Source of the DNA: Patiria pectinifera
Lineage: Eukaryota > Echinodermata > Asteroidea > Valvatida > Asterinidae
Assembly (NCBI GenBank): GCA_029964075.1
Contig: CM057141.1
Coordinates: 12,958,001 to 13,022,000, forward strand
Length of the DNA stretch: 64,000 bases
Direction: 5' to 3'
Shown piece by piece: positions 30,310 through 42,501 of the stretch (its first letter is position 1; the number at the start of each line of letters is the position of its first letter). The notes beneath the pieces are model-generated. The model was not told the origin of the DNA. It made no database searches and was given only the letters and a program-made list of their open reading frames with translations. The translations under genes and the position numbers were made by a program.

Positions 30310-31800
30310 TAAAGTGCACAGCTTATGCAAATGTTTGTGCCGCACAAAATCCCCATTTTTAGCAGCAAACTTTAGTCTTCCTCAGTGGAAAATAACTCAT
30401 AGCTTCTCTGCTTGTTTCTGATCTGTCCATAAAAGGGTCAAACGTACAATGTACATGTACAGTCAGTTACAGTTCATTTGGATCTGTTGAAGCAGACATA
30501 TTTGTTGTTGCCACTAATGGGCCTTATTCACGAGTCGGCCATATTGAATTGAAAGAGAGGTGAAATTTTAATTTTTGGAACTTGCGAAGAGAAATGAAAC
30601 CAAGTTAATTTCATATTTATTCCAGTCTGCTTCAATGTATAATTTAAAAATTTGTAATTAAACATTCCCTAATGTTTAAAGCCAGATTTAAAAATAAATG
30701 ACAGTAAAGTAAGGCTGCATTGTGCCTGCATAAATAGTCTGGCGCCATCCCATTCAACAGTTAACAATTAACGAAATACATTCAGGGAACTCGAAAAAAA
30801 TGGCCAACTCGTGAATAAGGCCCATAAACAAGTGAACAAAGATACCTGCTGTAGGCCTACAGCATTGAGTCATATCTATAGGTTTATGATTTTCTTGCCA
30901 GAGGCTGTTAACTTTGGCCTCCATTTGTGCTTTGGTTTCATAGTGCGTTATTTTCTAGTGGAAGTTTTTTTTTTATCGTACTAGTAAACAATACTGGACG
31001 ATTTTTTACTGTGTTAAGGCAATTTTTAGCGGAACTAATTTTAAAATTACTTTTAATGATACATGTAGATGCAATGAGTATTATTGATTATTTTTATGTA
31101 AAATCCTTTTGAACATGTAAACATATGTTTTATTACTGATAATTTGCTTTAGCCTGTCCCTTGTGAACTCATGATGTATGTTTGATGCACAATTTAGTTT
31201 TATTTTTCCTGCAATAAATGATTTTATTGGTGATAAAGGGTCTCAGTTACTAATGTATGTGTTAAAGGGAATATTCAACATTTGCAAACGAAAAATGAAG
31301 AGTTATTTCCAACAGATTTTATTTGAGAACCAAATAAAGTGACAAATGAAGTGTAGAACTCGGCCAGGTGTACGTTATACTGTTTTTATGCCCCGCCGGC
31401 GAAGCCGAAGAGGCATACTGTTTCCGCCTTGTCCGTCCGTGTGCGTTGGACACTGCCTTGTGGGGTACCGGAACAATGGGAGGTACCCCACAAGGAATGC
31501 CCACCGACTTGCGGGGTACCATTTTGGTACCCCACAAGTTTTTCACGAAATAGATATATGGATTTTACTCAAAAACTAGGAATTTCCAAGGTGGGTTGAT
31601 TTGTCGCAAATGGAAGAGTTTTAGAAAAGGGATAATAAGTACGAATTTCAACCCAGGAAATTAACAATGGTTAAAATAAGAGCATTTTGACATCAGTGTG
31701 CGACGTTGCAAAATTTTAGTACACGAGAACAAAGGAAGTACTCCACTTCTTTGCCTATGTAAGCGTGGGTGTGGGTGTGCGTGTGCATTTACCTACCTTG
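30310..31800. other. Gene-free stretch; hairpins with GGGGTACC
   Basis: 31261-31320 is an end fragment of the TTTAAAGGGAAT MITE. 31391-31412 has CCGGCGAAGCCG. 31457-31497 and 31508-31540 are hairpins (CTTGTGGGGTACC...GGTACCCCACAAG). 31556-31770 is the inverted partner of 19370-19605. No gene recognised. Confidence 0.55.
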
Positions 31801-31807
31801 ATACAAT

Positions 31808-33405
31808 GAAGGGGTGACACCTAAAATTCTTTTGGGAAGGGTGGCTTATTTGTATAAATCTTAAATACCTGCCGCGTAATATACATGTATATATTCCCAT
31901 ATTTGGGTATATTTTTTATTTTTATATTTTTTTGAAAAGATTATTTTGGTGATTCTACTTACACATCCTTACTTCAATAGCATTTTCTAAAGCATATTAG
32001 TGACTGAGTAATTAGAAGGACAAAGAAACGATCCAAAATGGCTACTATTATACCCTTAGTTTGCGCGCGTTTTGTCTCCATCCATCTAGATACCAAGTAG
32101 TCTTGCCAAACCTCGGTACTGATGAGCTTCAAATTCACCAAGTTGCTTACTGACACAGTGACCATATTAACACTTTATGGAAAAACTTTATGCTAAAAAG
32201 TACCGGTAGGTGAAGGGTTGCCAAACGTGGGAGACCTGAACATGTTCAAGGACATTACCAAAATTATTGGAAAAAAAACGTTTTGAGGCAGACATAATTA
32301 TTGTAAACAACTGTGTTGAGATTTTCAGCGTCGTGAGTGTGTTCCGTCCTGTTCATTCAGTTTGAGAATGCACAGTATGCATGGTATGCTCAACGGTCTG
32401 CGTTATAAATCCACATCCTTATTTTCTTTGCGAGGTGTCGTTTATCATGCCCACTGAACATTGAATTGTTTAATCTGTGATTTGCTGTCATGTGGAAATG
32501 TATCCCAATATACATTTTGTTATTAACCCTAAAAGGGCCGGGTTATTTTGACCATCTCTCCGAGGGGGGGGGGGGAGATTCCGTCCGCCCCCCAAGATCT
32601 CGGCCATCGAGTGACGAAAACTCGGTACATGCATAGAGCAACTCGTCATAAACTACCCAAGACATTTCATGACTATTGGTTAAAGGGTTTTGGAATTATG
32701 GCTGATTAATTATTCATATGCACAAACGGTAATTCTGTTCTGTGTACACGACGTATGCGGGAAAATTCATTTTTTCACGGCGCGTAGCGCCGGAAAACTT
32801 TTCGCTACGCGGCAACCCGTGGTCCAATCTTTATGTTTTTGGTATCAAAAGATGCGCAAGGCTCGAGGCTAAAAATTCATGACAGCTCAGGCCGCAAACA
32901 AAAATTGTTTTAAGGCTGTCGCGGAAAAAGTTGCGGGGGGGGGGGCGGATTCCGCCCCGGCCTTTTAGGGTTAAACTAACCTGTTATTTTGGGGGATTTC
33001 ATTGAACTTGTTCAAGTCCCCCACATTAGGCAACCCGTCGCTTAATCTTTAGCCCAATTGTTCCAGGAAGAAGCTTTGTGAATTTGAAGCTCATCGATAC
33101 CGACGTTTGGCGAGACTACTTGTTGATATCTGAGGAAAAGGTAAATGCGCGCAACTTAAGGGTATAGGACTAATGGTAGCCATTTGTATTGTTTATTATT
33201 TTCCTCATAATCATCTGGTCTCTGATATGCTTTAGAAAATGTTATTAAAGTAGGATCTGGAGGTAGAATCCCAAAATATACTTTTCGAAAAAAAAAATTA
33301 AAAGTAAATATACCAAAATATTGGAATATATATATTACACGGCAGGTATTAACATTTATGCAAATTAGGCACCCTTCCCAAAAGAATTTCAGGTGTCACC
33401 CCTTC
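31808..33405. mobile_element. 1.6-kb foldback element with ~340-bp arms
   Basis: The left arm 31808-32149 (AAGGGGTGACACC...) and right arm 33071-33405 (...GGTGTCACCCCTT) are diverged reverse complements along their length, including GGGAAGGGT, the CCGCGTAATATA/TATATTACACGG block and the GATGAGCTTCAAATTCAC / GTGAATTTGAAGCTCATC block. The loop contains a nested element (32527-32970). Confidence 0.8.
32527..32970. mobile_element. piggyBac-like MITE with TTAA duplication, nested
   Basis: CCCTAAAAGGGCCGGG at the left and CCCCGGCCTTTTAGGG at the right are inverted ends, each flanked by TTAA (32523-32526 and 32971-32974). The TTAA duplication with CCCT ends is typical of piggyBac elements. The interior has G runs and no transposase. 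Confidence 0.82.
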
Positions 33406-34576
33406 TTAATAACTTCTTCAGGGCTTTAAGAATCTACATGTATCTGCCAAGTGTGGTGCTTTGGACCAGTCGGTCACGATTCCGACCATATGCCACCTGT
33501 CTATTGCTCGAAGCACAGTCAAATACACTACGAACGCAGCATTGCGTATTTTTTTTTAATTTAAGATCACACAGGGCCATGCAATTATCTGGTAGGTGTG
33601 CTACCACAGATTTCAAAAGACAGCCGTTTAATTTGCTTATTTTATTGTATTCTCGAAGCTGTCTTTCGAGTTTCACCTTAACATTAACCTCGCTTGGATA
33701 ATAGAGTGGGTTTCTCATGGAAGATTTCTCATTGATATAAACCAACCCTAATTCGTCCTCTTGTCTACACTTGCGCGTGCCCGTGCGTCCCGCCTGTGTG
33801 ACGCGCGCGACACTCTCAGACAGTCACCTGCATCATCCTCATCATCCACGCCATCCTCCTCACAACACATATCCGAACTCCCTCCTCCACACAAAAAGGG
33901 GTCTGATTCATTAGAGACACTCTTTGAAAAAAATGGTCCGGTTAACATTGTTAACTTATTTCTTATGATGGGACTGCGGTTTGGCCGAAGTCAATTGAGC
34001 GTGATCGGCTGACTGATAAGGTTTACGTACAAAACCCCAAGCCAACGAGGTTTTTGTATAGAAAGCTGCCGGACCACATTTTGCGAGAGTGTGTCTGTAA
34101 TGCTTGAAGCTAGCCTGCCGTTAATGCTGAGCCTGCATACTGCCAAAGTTATCCCTACATTTTCTCGTGCGAATATATAGGACCCATTGTTGGACCCTAA
34201 TTGTATTAAATCTGCTCTTAGATAATAGCCCAAAAGCTAGGGAGATGATCCTCGGCTATATTCGCTCGATTTCACCGATTTTCTCGTTTTTTACAAAAAA
34301 TTGTGGGGGCACTTTTCATGCAAATTAACGACTCGGACGCGTAGAAATTTTGAAACCCTAATCAAAATTATTGCGCCCGCTGTTGGTCTTATTGCGCCAT
34401 TCTGATATATCTGCTGTCTAGCCCCCCCCCCCCATAACATCGAAAAATAATTGTAATTAAATACTGTGAAAAATGTGCTCGTTTATTCAGAAATTCATGA
34501 AGCATATTCAAACTGATTGGATGCATGTTTCCAAAGTGTCCTTCCCATTTGCAAAAGTTCTTTTTAAAAGCCAATC
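33406..34576. other. Gene-free stretch left of the tandem unit
   Basis: 33991-34102 recurs at 40811-40922 with one mismatch. An 83-codon open frame at 33761-34012 with a Ser-rich stretch is the longest here, but I cannot link it to a family or splice it to anything. Otherwise nothing recognised. Confidence 0.4.
33991..34102. repeat. 112-bp direct repeat, partner 40811-40922
   Basis: Begins TCAATTGAGCGTGATCGG and ends GTGTGTCTGTAATG; one difference from the partner. The two copies bracket the 2.64-kb tandem array and the low-complexity arrays. Confidence 0.9.
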
Positions 34577-37216
34577 AAATGTGTTCTAGGGTCCTATGGG
34601 CATCTTTCCAACAAGTTTGAAGAAATTTGAGTTTTTGGCCAAAATTGGAAAAAATCCAAAAGTTCAAAGACAAAATTATAGCCGCGCGCCGTTTAAAGGG
34701 TTGAGGCAGTAAAATGGGTCCGAAGTAGCATACGCCGGCCAAATCACGATTTGCATGCCCTCAAATTCTTGAGTACTTGAGCATATTGTGGGCCATGCAC
34801 TTGAGGGTTCGTAAACAGTGAGGATGGCAGCCGTGCACAGGAACGTGAGCTTGTATTTCTGTGCAATTCGCATGAAATTGGGGCTCTAAAAGCGCTCTAT
34901 TTTGCATTGGAGTGTAGGCGCCGTTTTTCAAAATGGCGATGGGTGATCATATTCGGGGCACTGTTGAAAGCGGACACTCATAGACACTCTTTGGCAGTAG
35001 GTGGCGCTCTTCATCCCTGCCGACTGACGAGACAAGCTTTTTACGACCGGCCGATGTCGCCGGCTCGATTTTTCTTCGCACGTCCCCGCCTGGCTCGCTC
35101 TTAAAATCTGTAGCTAGCAGTTTGCAATTTGCCACTCTGCAAACACCCCTCTACCGCTGTGCCACTGGCCAGAGGTGGATGAAATTAGTGGCGCACCCAA
35201 CGGGGGGCGGGGTGGGTTGACCCCTCTCACTCGTAGAGGTTGTTAATTTTTAATATATATTTTTTGGGGGGGGGGGGTTCATTTTTTGGTCCACGAATTG
35301 ACCGATATGTATGTGGCACATTTTCGAGTGTTATAATAGGGGTGTAAGTGGCGCCACCAACGTCAAAATATTCCCCCCTCCCAAAAAAACCCACCCGATT
35401 TGTTTGAAAAAAAAACAACCCAAAATTGTGAGCACCCCCCCCCCTCCCCTCCCCAGTTAAATCCTGCGTGCGCTACTGGGTAAAATAGGCGCCAAATATA
35501 TCGGGAAAGTTGGAACAAAAATATCCAGCTAGTTTGCAGGCCTTTATACACAGTTTGAAAAGATGGTTTTAAATTGCGCGCTCCAGTTCAGAAATTGCGC
35601 ACACTATTCAAAATGAATAAGGATCCGAGCATCCCGCTCTTTTAATTCGAAAATCCAAATTAATTAATTGAACCAAAAAAATCAGCTCATGTCCATGTCA
35701 AGCATTAAAAATAAAACATTTTTCTGAGGCCTAAATTTTGGGCGAATTTTTTTGGATTCTTTTTAACTTCTACAAAATTTACCAATTGACGTAAAATGAA
35801 CGGTTACCGTAGTCATATTGATCGAACGAAACTTAATTTTGATAATAATCAATTATTTAATATTCATAGATTCACGATGTATACCTTTGATTCCTTTTCA
35901 AATACTACCGGAGACCTGCCGGGCAGATGTAAATATCCAACTAAAGCAAAGTAAAAAAAAAAATAGAGGATTAAAAAAAATCAAAAAGTTATGTGCTAGC
36001 CAAGCATTCAGGGGTCGGTCTGAGCCATAACAATGCCCCAGCCAACCCCCTAGCTCTCTTCTGGGATCTCGGGGTTCCCGGCCAATACACACCTCCTTCC
36101 CTGTCCATCCATGTAACCCCGGAGGGCCAGGCACCATGTAAAAGCAAAGAGCTAAGGGAGGAACAGGGCGGCACCCTAAGCCCTGATCCTCCGAGTGGAC
36201 CACATGCCCTGAACCTGTACGAAGACGCCAACCTGGAACTCACGGACAGTACCAGCCGCAGAGCTTACCGATTAAGCTAAGGTACCGTTGGTGTTTGACG
36301 ACGGGAAATTAAACATCTTGTGCTAAATGTACTTAGAGTTACGCAACAGTGAACGCTATTAGTATGCAGGCGTTTTTGAGCTATCGGGTGCGTTCAGGGC
36401 TAGGGGCGGATCCAGGATTTTTTGCGTGGGGGGGGGGTCCGGGCACCTTAGATATTTATATCCGATTATTGAGGACAGGCGGACCGTGTCATTATTATAT
36501 TTGATTAAAATTTATTCATTTTTCGTGTGTGTCTGACCGGTGGGGGGGGGGGGGGGGTTACGTCCCCCTCTGGATCTGTGCCTGACATCTACTATTTGTA
36601 TTTGGACGATGGAAAAGATTTTCAACTCCGTCACTACTATTTCAACAGTATCACGTCTTTAGAAATAAAACGATAATTTGTTTTTACGTATTTGTTTCCT
36701 CAAAAATAATGTGAACAGTACGTTCTCATCCTTAATTCTATAAAGAACCAAAAACAAACATATACACGTAGATAAATACAACATTAACCAGGACACCACA
36801 TTACACTAGGTGGCCCTGTTGACGATGTCCATATTTTATGTTTCGTACAATAACGCTTCGCTTGTAAACCCGCCCCGCAAACAGGGGCTAGGGCGCTGGG
36901 CCGGGAATTAAGGGCTGATGCCATCCACAGAATCTTGTGAAGGAAGTGGGGATGGCATTCTGGGTAACTTATCATGACCTATATAGCCTTACTTTTTTTG
37001 ATGAAATTTGGACAAATAATGACTTTTCTCAAAACGATGCAGAAATTCCTTTCGAGGTAAGAGGAGCATCAATTAACCTTCAAACACCCAATATATGGTA
37101 TATTTGGGCAAAAATCATGGATTTTTTGAGAAAATATCCTAAATGTTGACTGATTTCACCCCAAATTTTCGTCAAATTTTCATTTTCAAAAACACATCTG
37201 TCCAGAAATCGAATTG
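34577..37216. repeat. 2.64-kb tandem unit, copy A
   Basis: GTGTTCTAGGGTCCTAT occurs at 34581, 37221 and 39855, and the sequence between is collinear and nearly identical (differences are mainly homopolymer lengths and scattered single bases). Each unit contains an element with GTGGCGCACCC / TGCGTGCGCTACTG ends (about 35185-35478), a GGGGCGGATCCAGG / CTGGATC(T/C)G(T/C)GCCTG element (about 36398-36583), and a region around 35993-36290 open on both strands, whose - strand start has a tRNA-like TTAGCTTAATCGGTAAGC. No host gene recognised. Confidence 0.88.
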
Positions 37217-39850
37217 AAATGTGTTCTAGGGTCCTATATGGGCATCTTTCCAGCAAGTTGAAGAAAATTGATTTTTTGGCCAAAATTGGAAAAAATCCAA
37301 GGGTTAAAAGACAAAATTATAGCCGCGCGCCGTTTAAAGGGTTGAGGCAGTAAAATGGGTCCGAAGTAGCATACGCCGGCCAAATCACGATTTGCATGCC
37401 CTGAAATTCTTCAGTACTTGAGCATGTTGTGGGCCATGCACTTGAGGGTTCGTAAACAGTGAGGATGGCAGCCGTGCACAGGAACGTGAGCTTGTATTTC
37501 TGTGCAATTCGCATGAAATTGGGGCTCTAAAAGCGCTCTATTTTGCATTGGAGTGTAGGCGCCGTTTTTCAAAATGGCGATGGATGATCATATTCGGGGC
37601 ACTGTTGAAAGCGGACACTCATAGACACTCTTTGGCAGTAGGTGGCGCTCTTCATCCCTGCCGACTGACAAGACAAGCTTTTTACGACCGGCCGATGTCG
37701 CCGGCTCGATTTTTCTTCGCACGTCCCCGCCTGGCTCGCTCTTAAAATCTGTAGCTAGCAGTTTGCAATTTGCCACTCTGCAAACACCCCTCTACCGCTG
37801 TGCCACTGGCCAGAGGTGAATGAAATTAGTGGCGCACCGTAGGGGGGTGGGGGGTTTGACCCCTCCCACTCGTAGAGGTTGTTAATTTTTAATATATATT
37901 TTTTTTTGGGGGGGGGTCATTTTTTGGTCCACGAATTGACCGATATGTATGTGGCACATTTTCGAGTGTTATAATAGGGGTGTAAGTGGCGCCACCAACG
38001 TCAAAATATTCCCCCCTCCCAAAAAAACCCACCCGATTTGTTTGAAAAAAAAACAACCCAAAATTGTGAGCACCCCCCCCCCCCAAGTTAAATCCTGCGT
38101 GCGCTACTGGGTAAAATAGGCGCCAAATATATCGGGAAAGTTGGAACAAAAATATCCAGCTAGTTTGCAGGCCTTTATACACAGTTTGAAAAGATGGTTT
38201 TAAATTGCGCGCTCCAGTTCAGAAATTGCGCACACTATTCAAAATGAATAAGGATCCGAGCATCCCGCTCTTTTAATTCGAAAATCCAAATTAATTAATT
38301 GAACCAAAAAAATCAGCTCATGTCCATGTCAAGCATTAAAAATAAAACATTTTTCTGAGGCCTAAATTTTGGGCGAATTTTTTTGGATTCTTTTTAACTT
38401 CTACAAAATTTACCAATTGACGTAAAATGAACGGTTACCGTAGTCATATTGATCGAACGAAACTTAATTTTGATAATAATCAATTATTTAATATTCATAG
38501 ATTCACGACGTATACCTTTGATTCCTTTTTAAATACTACCGGAGACCTGCCGGGCAGATGTAAATATCCAACTAAAGCAAAGTAAAAAAAAAATATAGAG
38601 GATTAAAAAAAATCAAAAAGTTATGTGCTAGCCAAGCATTCAGGGGTCGGTCTGAGCCATAACAATGCCCCAGCCAACCCCCTAGCTCTCTTCTGGGATC
38701 TCGGGGTTCCCGGCCAATACACACCTCCTTCCCTGTCCATCCATGTAACCCCGGAGGGCCAGGCACCATGTAAAAGCAAAGAGCTAAGGGAGGAACAGGG
38801 CGGCACCATAAGCCCTGATCCTCCGAGTGGACCACATGCCCTGAACTTGTACGAAGACGCCAACCTGGAACTCACGGACAGTACCAGCCGCAGAGCTTAC
38901 CGATTAAGCTAAGGTACCGTTGGTGTTTGACGACGGGAAATTAAACATCTTGTGCTAAATGTACTTAGAGTTACGCAACAGTGAACGCTATTATTATGCA
39001 GGCTTTTTTGAGCTATCGGGTGCGTTCAGGGCTAGGGGCGGATCCAGGATTTTTTGCGTGGGGGGGGGGGCCGGGCACCTTAGATATTTATATCCAATTA
39101 TTGAGGACAGGCGGACCGTGTCATTATTATATTTGATTAAAATTTATTTATTTTTCGTGTGTGTCTGACCGGTGGGGGGGGGGGGGGGTTCCGTCCCCCT
39201 CTGGATCCGCGCCTGACTTCTACTATTTGTATTTGGACAGATGTACAGATTTTCAACTCCGTCACTACTATTTCAACAGTATCACGTCTTTAGAAATAAA
39301 ACGATAATTTGTTTTTACGGATTTGTTTCCTCAAAAATAATGTGAACAGTACGTTCTCATCCTTAATTCTATAAAGAACCAAAAACAAACATATAAACGT
39401 AGATAAATACAACATTAACCAGGACACCACATTACACTAGGGGGCCCTGTTGACGATGTCCATATTTTATGTTTCGTACAATAATACGCTTCGCTCGTAA
39501 CCCCGCCCCGCAAACAGGGGCTAGGGCGCTGGGCCGGGAATTAAGGGCTGATGCCATCCACCGAATCTTGTGAAGGAAGTGGGGATGGCATTCTGGGTAA
39601 CATATCATGACCTATATAGCCTTACTTTTTTTGATGAAATTTGGCCAAATAATGACTTTTCTCAAAACGATGCAGAAATTCCTTTAGAGGTAAGAGGAGC
39701 ATCAATTAACCTTCAAACACCCAATATTTTGTATATTTGGGCAAAAATCATGGATTTTTTGAGAAAAACAAATCTCATTTCTGACTGATTTCACCCCCAA
39801 TTTTCGTCCAAATTTCATTTTGAAAAGCACATCTGTCCAGAAATCGAATT
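37217..39850. repeat. 2.64-kb tandem unit, copy B
   Basis: Second copy of 34577-37216, about 2634 bp long. The paired small open frames of both copies differ by only a few residues, as expected for a recent duplication. Confidence 0.88.
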
Positions 39851-39990
39851 GAAATGTGTTCTAGGGTCCTATGGGCATCTTTCCAGCAAGTTTGAAGAAA
39901 TTTGATTTTTTGGCCAAAATTGGAAAAAATCCAAGGGTTAAAAGACAAAATTATAGCTGCAGCTGTTTAAAGGGTTGAGGCAGTAAAACA
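39851..39990. repeat. 2.64-kb tandem unit, truncated third copy
   Basis: Matches the first ~140 bp of the unit, through GGGTTGAGGCAGTAAAA, then diverges. Confidence 0.82.
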
Positions 39991-40350
39991 TTACAAACAG
40001 TTCAGTCGCATCTTCCATAGACGACCACGCGCGTGTACTTGTAGTGGCATGAACACGACGAGCTCTACTCCATAGCGATTCTACACAAAGCAAAGAAAAA
40101 GACGGCCTCACGGCTGTTTCCAAGACTTTCAGATTAAAGCACAATGAGTTTAAACTAGAAAATATATTACTTAAACATTCTGGAGGCAAAGTTTTACAAA
40201 ATGAACAACTAAACATCCGTACCTGGTACATTTCCCTTCTTGTGACAACACGCACATTTTGACTAACAGCAGAATGAGCAACGGAGATTTGCACGTAATT
40301 GACAGTGTGACCGGCGGGCTACCTATGGTGTTCCATAATTATGTGCAAAC

Positions 40351-40602
40351 GGCGTCGCATTTGTTGGGTTTTTTTTGGCGTCGCGGGTTTTTTTTGGCGT
40401 CGCACTATATTTTTTGGCGTCGTTTTGTTTTTTGGCGTCGAATTTTTTTTTTGGCGGCGCATTTTTTTTTTGGTGTCGCATATTTTTTTTGGGCGTCGCA
40501 TTTTTTTTTTGGCGTCGCATTTTTTTTTTTTTTTTGGCGTCGCATTTTTTTTTTGACGTCGCATTTTTTTTTGGGCGTCGCATTTTTTTTGGGGGGGGGC
40601 GT
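40351..40602. repeat. Degenerate array of GGCGTCGCA-T(n) units
   Basis: About twelve units of GGCGTCGCATTTTTTTTT with variable T runs (period 17-23 bp). It produces long low-complexity open frames on both strands (FFWRR / RRQKK) that I do not count as genes. Confidence 0.9.
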
Positions 40603-40627
40603 CTATGAGGCGCCCTTTATGACTTTA

Positions 40628-40808
40628 TTACGAAACAGATATATATAGAACGAAACCAATATATATTGAAAGAAACAAATATATATGGAACGAAACCAAT
40701 ATATATAGAACGTAACTCAAATATATATAGAACGAAACTCAAATATATATAGAACGAAACTCAAATATATATAGAACGAAACTCAAATATAATATAGAAC
40801 GAGAAAAA
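40628..40808. repeat. Array of ATATATAGAACGAAAC units
   Basis: About eight units of 20-24 bp (CGAAACTCAAATATATATAGAA) follow directly after the GGCGTCG array. Confidence 0.9.
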
Positions 40809-40810
40809 TA

Positions 40811-40922
40811 TCAATTGAGCGTGATCGGCTGACTGATAAGGTTTACGTACAAAACCCCAAGCCAACGAGGTTTTTGTATAGAAAGCTGCAGGACCACATT
40901 TTGCGAGAGTGTGTCTGTAATG
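40811..40922. repeat. 112-bp direct repeat, partner 33991-34102
   Basis: Second copy of the repeat listed at 33991. Confidence 0.9.
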
Positions 40923-42132
40923 TTTACGCCACACCCATTACTCATGTTTACACAACAACAAGGTTGAACACTGAAGTTGCAAGAACTGATTACGGTATAT
41001 ATGCTATTTATGGAATCCGCGAATGGCGAACCCTGGAATTGGCTTAAAGAATCATTGGGAACGTTGCAATCTTTATGAAAAGAAATTTCACTGATTCATT
41101 TTTCGTGGACCGCAGCCTGAGAGGAAAATTAGAAATATAATTCTGAACTGAAGGCAATCAAAACGTAAAGACGAAATAATTTAAGGTTTAGGCCTATCGC
41201 AAAATGAGCCCAACGATGGACCCAAAACTTGGATTGGTTGTAGTGTAGGCTGATGACTCCCCGCACAGTTTCCTTTCTAAATTAGTATGGCGGATGTCCT
41301 TGCTGGCCTCAGTTTATGGTGCCAAAGTGAAAGTGATGTACAACGGTTTTAAACATAATGCTCCAAAAACACACACCGTTTTGGCTGCACTATGCCGTCG
41401 TACATGTAACCGCTATTGTGTGCGAGCAGTTCACGTTCAATACACCAGGTGACCAGGACCTATCTCAGCAAGACGGATATCTGGCATGATCAGAACATTA
41501 CTCAAGTCATGTGTCTAGTCTGATTGTCTAAGCGAATCACCAATGAAGTCCTGCTTCATGAGATTCAGTAATCCAAAACATATTTAGAATGACTCGTGAC
41601 TTAGTCACCGGCTGAGGCGTAGGAAGCTTTTTAGAAAAGCACCGTGCGTGAAGTCTATGTAATAGAACATGGCGATTCAGATTCGCTAATTAATTAGGCA
41701 AGACCCCGCCTCTTGACTTCCTAGATTTTGACCAAGATCAGCGGGCGCTTTCTATATCGGGTCTTCGGTCATACACCCGTTGCGCGGATCATAGACTATG
41801 GATGAAAAATGCGTCACTCGCTCTGTGTCGTGTTACGCGATATCGCTCCCGGCTGTTGTTGTAATACGAAACACTCCATTCGAATTGACCAATCAAACCA
41901 TTTAGTCCCGATTTAGGAATGAAATGACATCACGACTTAGTAAAGTCGACTCCAATCGGCTGGCGCGCGGCTAGCATAATGTCTAGACATATCAGACGTT
42001 ATACAGGACTTGGTTCCGCGGATAACGGGTGATACTCAGACTACCTAAAACCTGTTTCGTTTCGTCAAAAATTATATTTATTGTGTGCTCTGACTGTTTG
42101 GAACAACTACAACTGTAGTACACACATGTTGT
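40923..42132. other. Gene-free stretch
   Basis: No gene, RNA or clear repeat recognised. Confidence 0.4.
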
Positions 42133-42501
42133 CAGGGGCGTAAATCGGGGGGGGGGGCGATGGGGGTGTATATCCCCCACTTTTTGAACAGGACGGGATG
42201 GGATATTGAATCATCCCCCACTTGATGGTGATGAGAAAAAAATTGCGGATTTTAGGGTATTTGCGAACACCCCAACAACCAAAATGTATTCAATAGCACT
42301 GAAAAGTGGAGAAAAAAGTACAAAAGATTTTAAAATGCGCCGTTTTGATGTGAGCGTGAGTATACGTATTGTTATACATCTATATCCTGAATAGCGCCTA
42401 TAAAGTAATTGGTGTCGAACCCCCGCTTTTCAAATTACCACGGCCGGACATTTTTGGTCACCTTCACCCTCCCACTCACACGGCACAGATTTACGCCACT
42501 G
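42133..42501. mobile_element. hAT-like MITE, CAG(G/T)GGCGTAAAT ends
   Basis: The left end CAGGGGCGTAAATC and right end GATTTACGCCACTG are inverted with one mismatch. Flanks CATGTTGT and ACTGTTGT match at six of eight positions, compatible with an aged 8-bp duplication. Confidence 0.65.

Noticed and set aside
33761..34012. 83-codon Ser-rich open frame
   Set aside because: No recognisable family and no supporting exon structure; its end overlaps the dispersed 112-bp repeat.
35993..36280. 95-codon open frame present in both 2.64-kb units (also 38625-38912)
   Set aside because: Conservation follows only from the recent duplication; the opposite strand is equally open, there is no recognisable domain, and a tRNA-like motif suggests SINE-type DNA.
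40259..40648. 129-codon open frame rich in Phe and Trp-Arg-Arg
   Set aside because: It is a translation of the GGCGTCGCA-T(n) array; the opposite strand is open as well.
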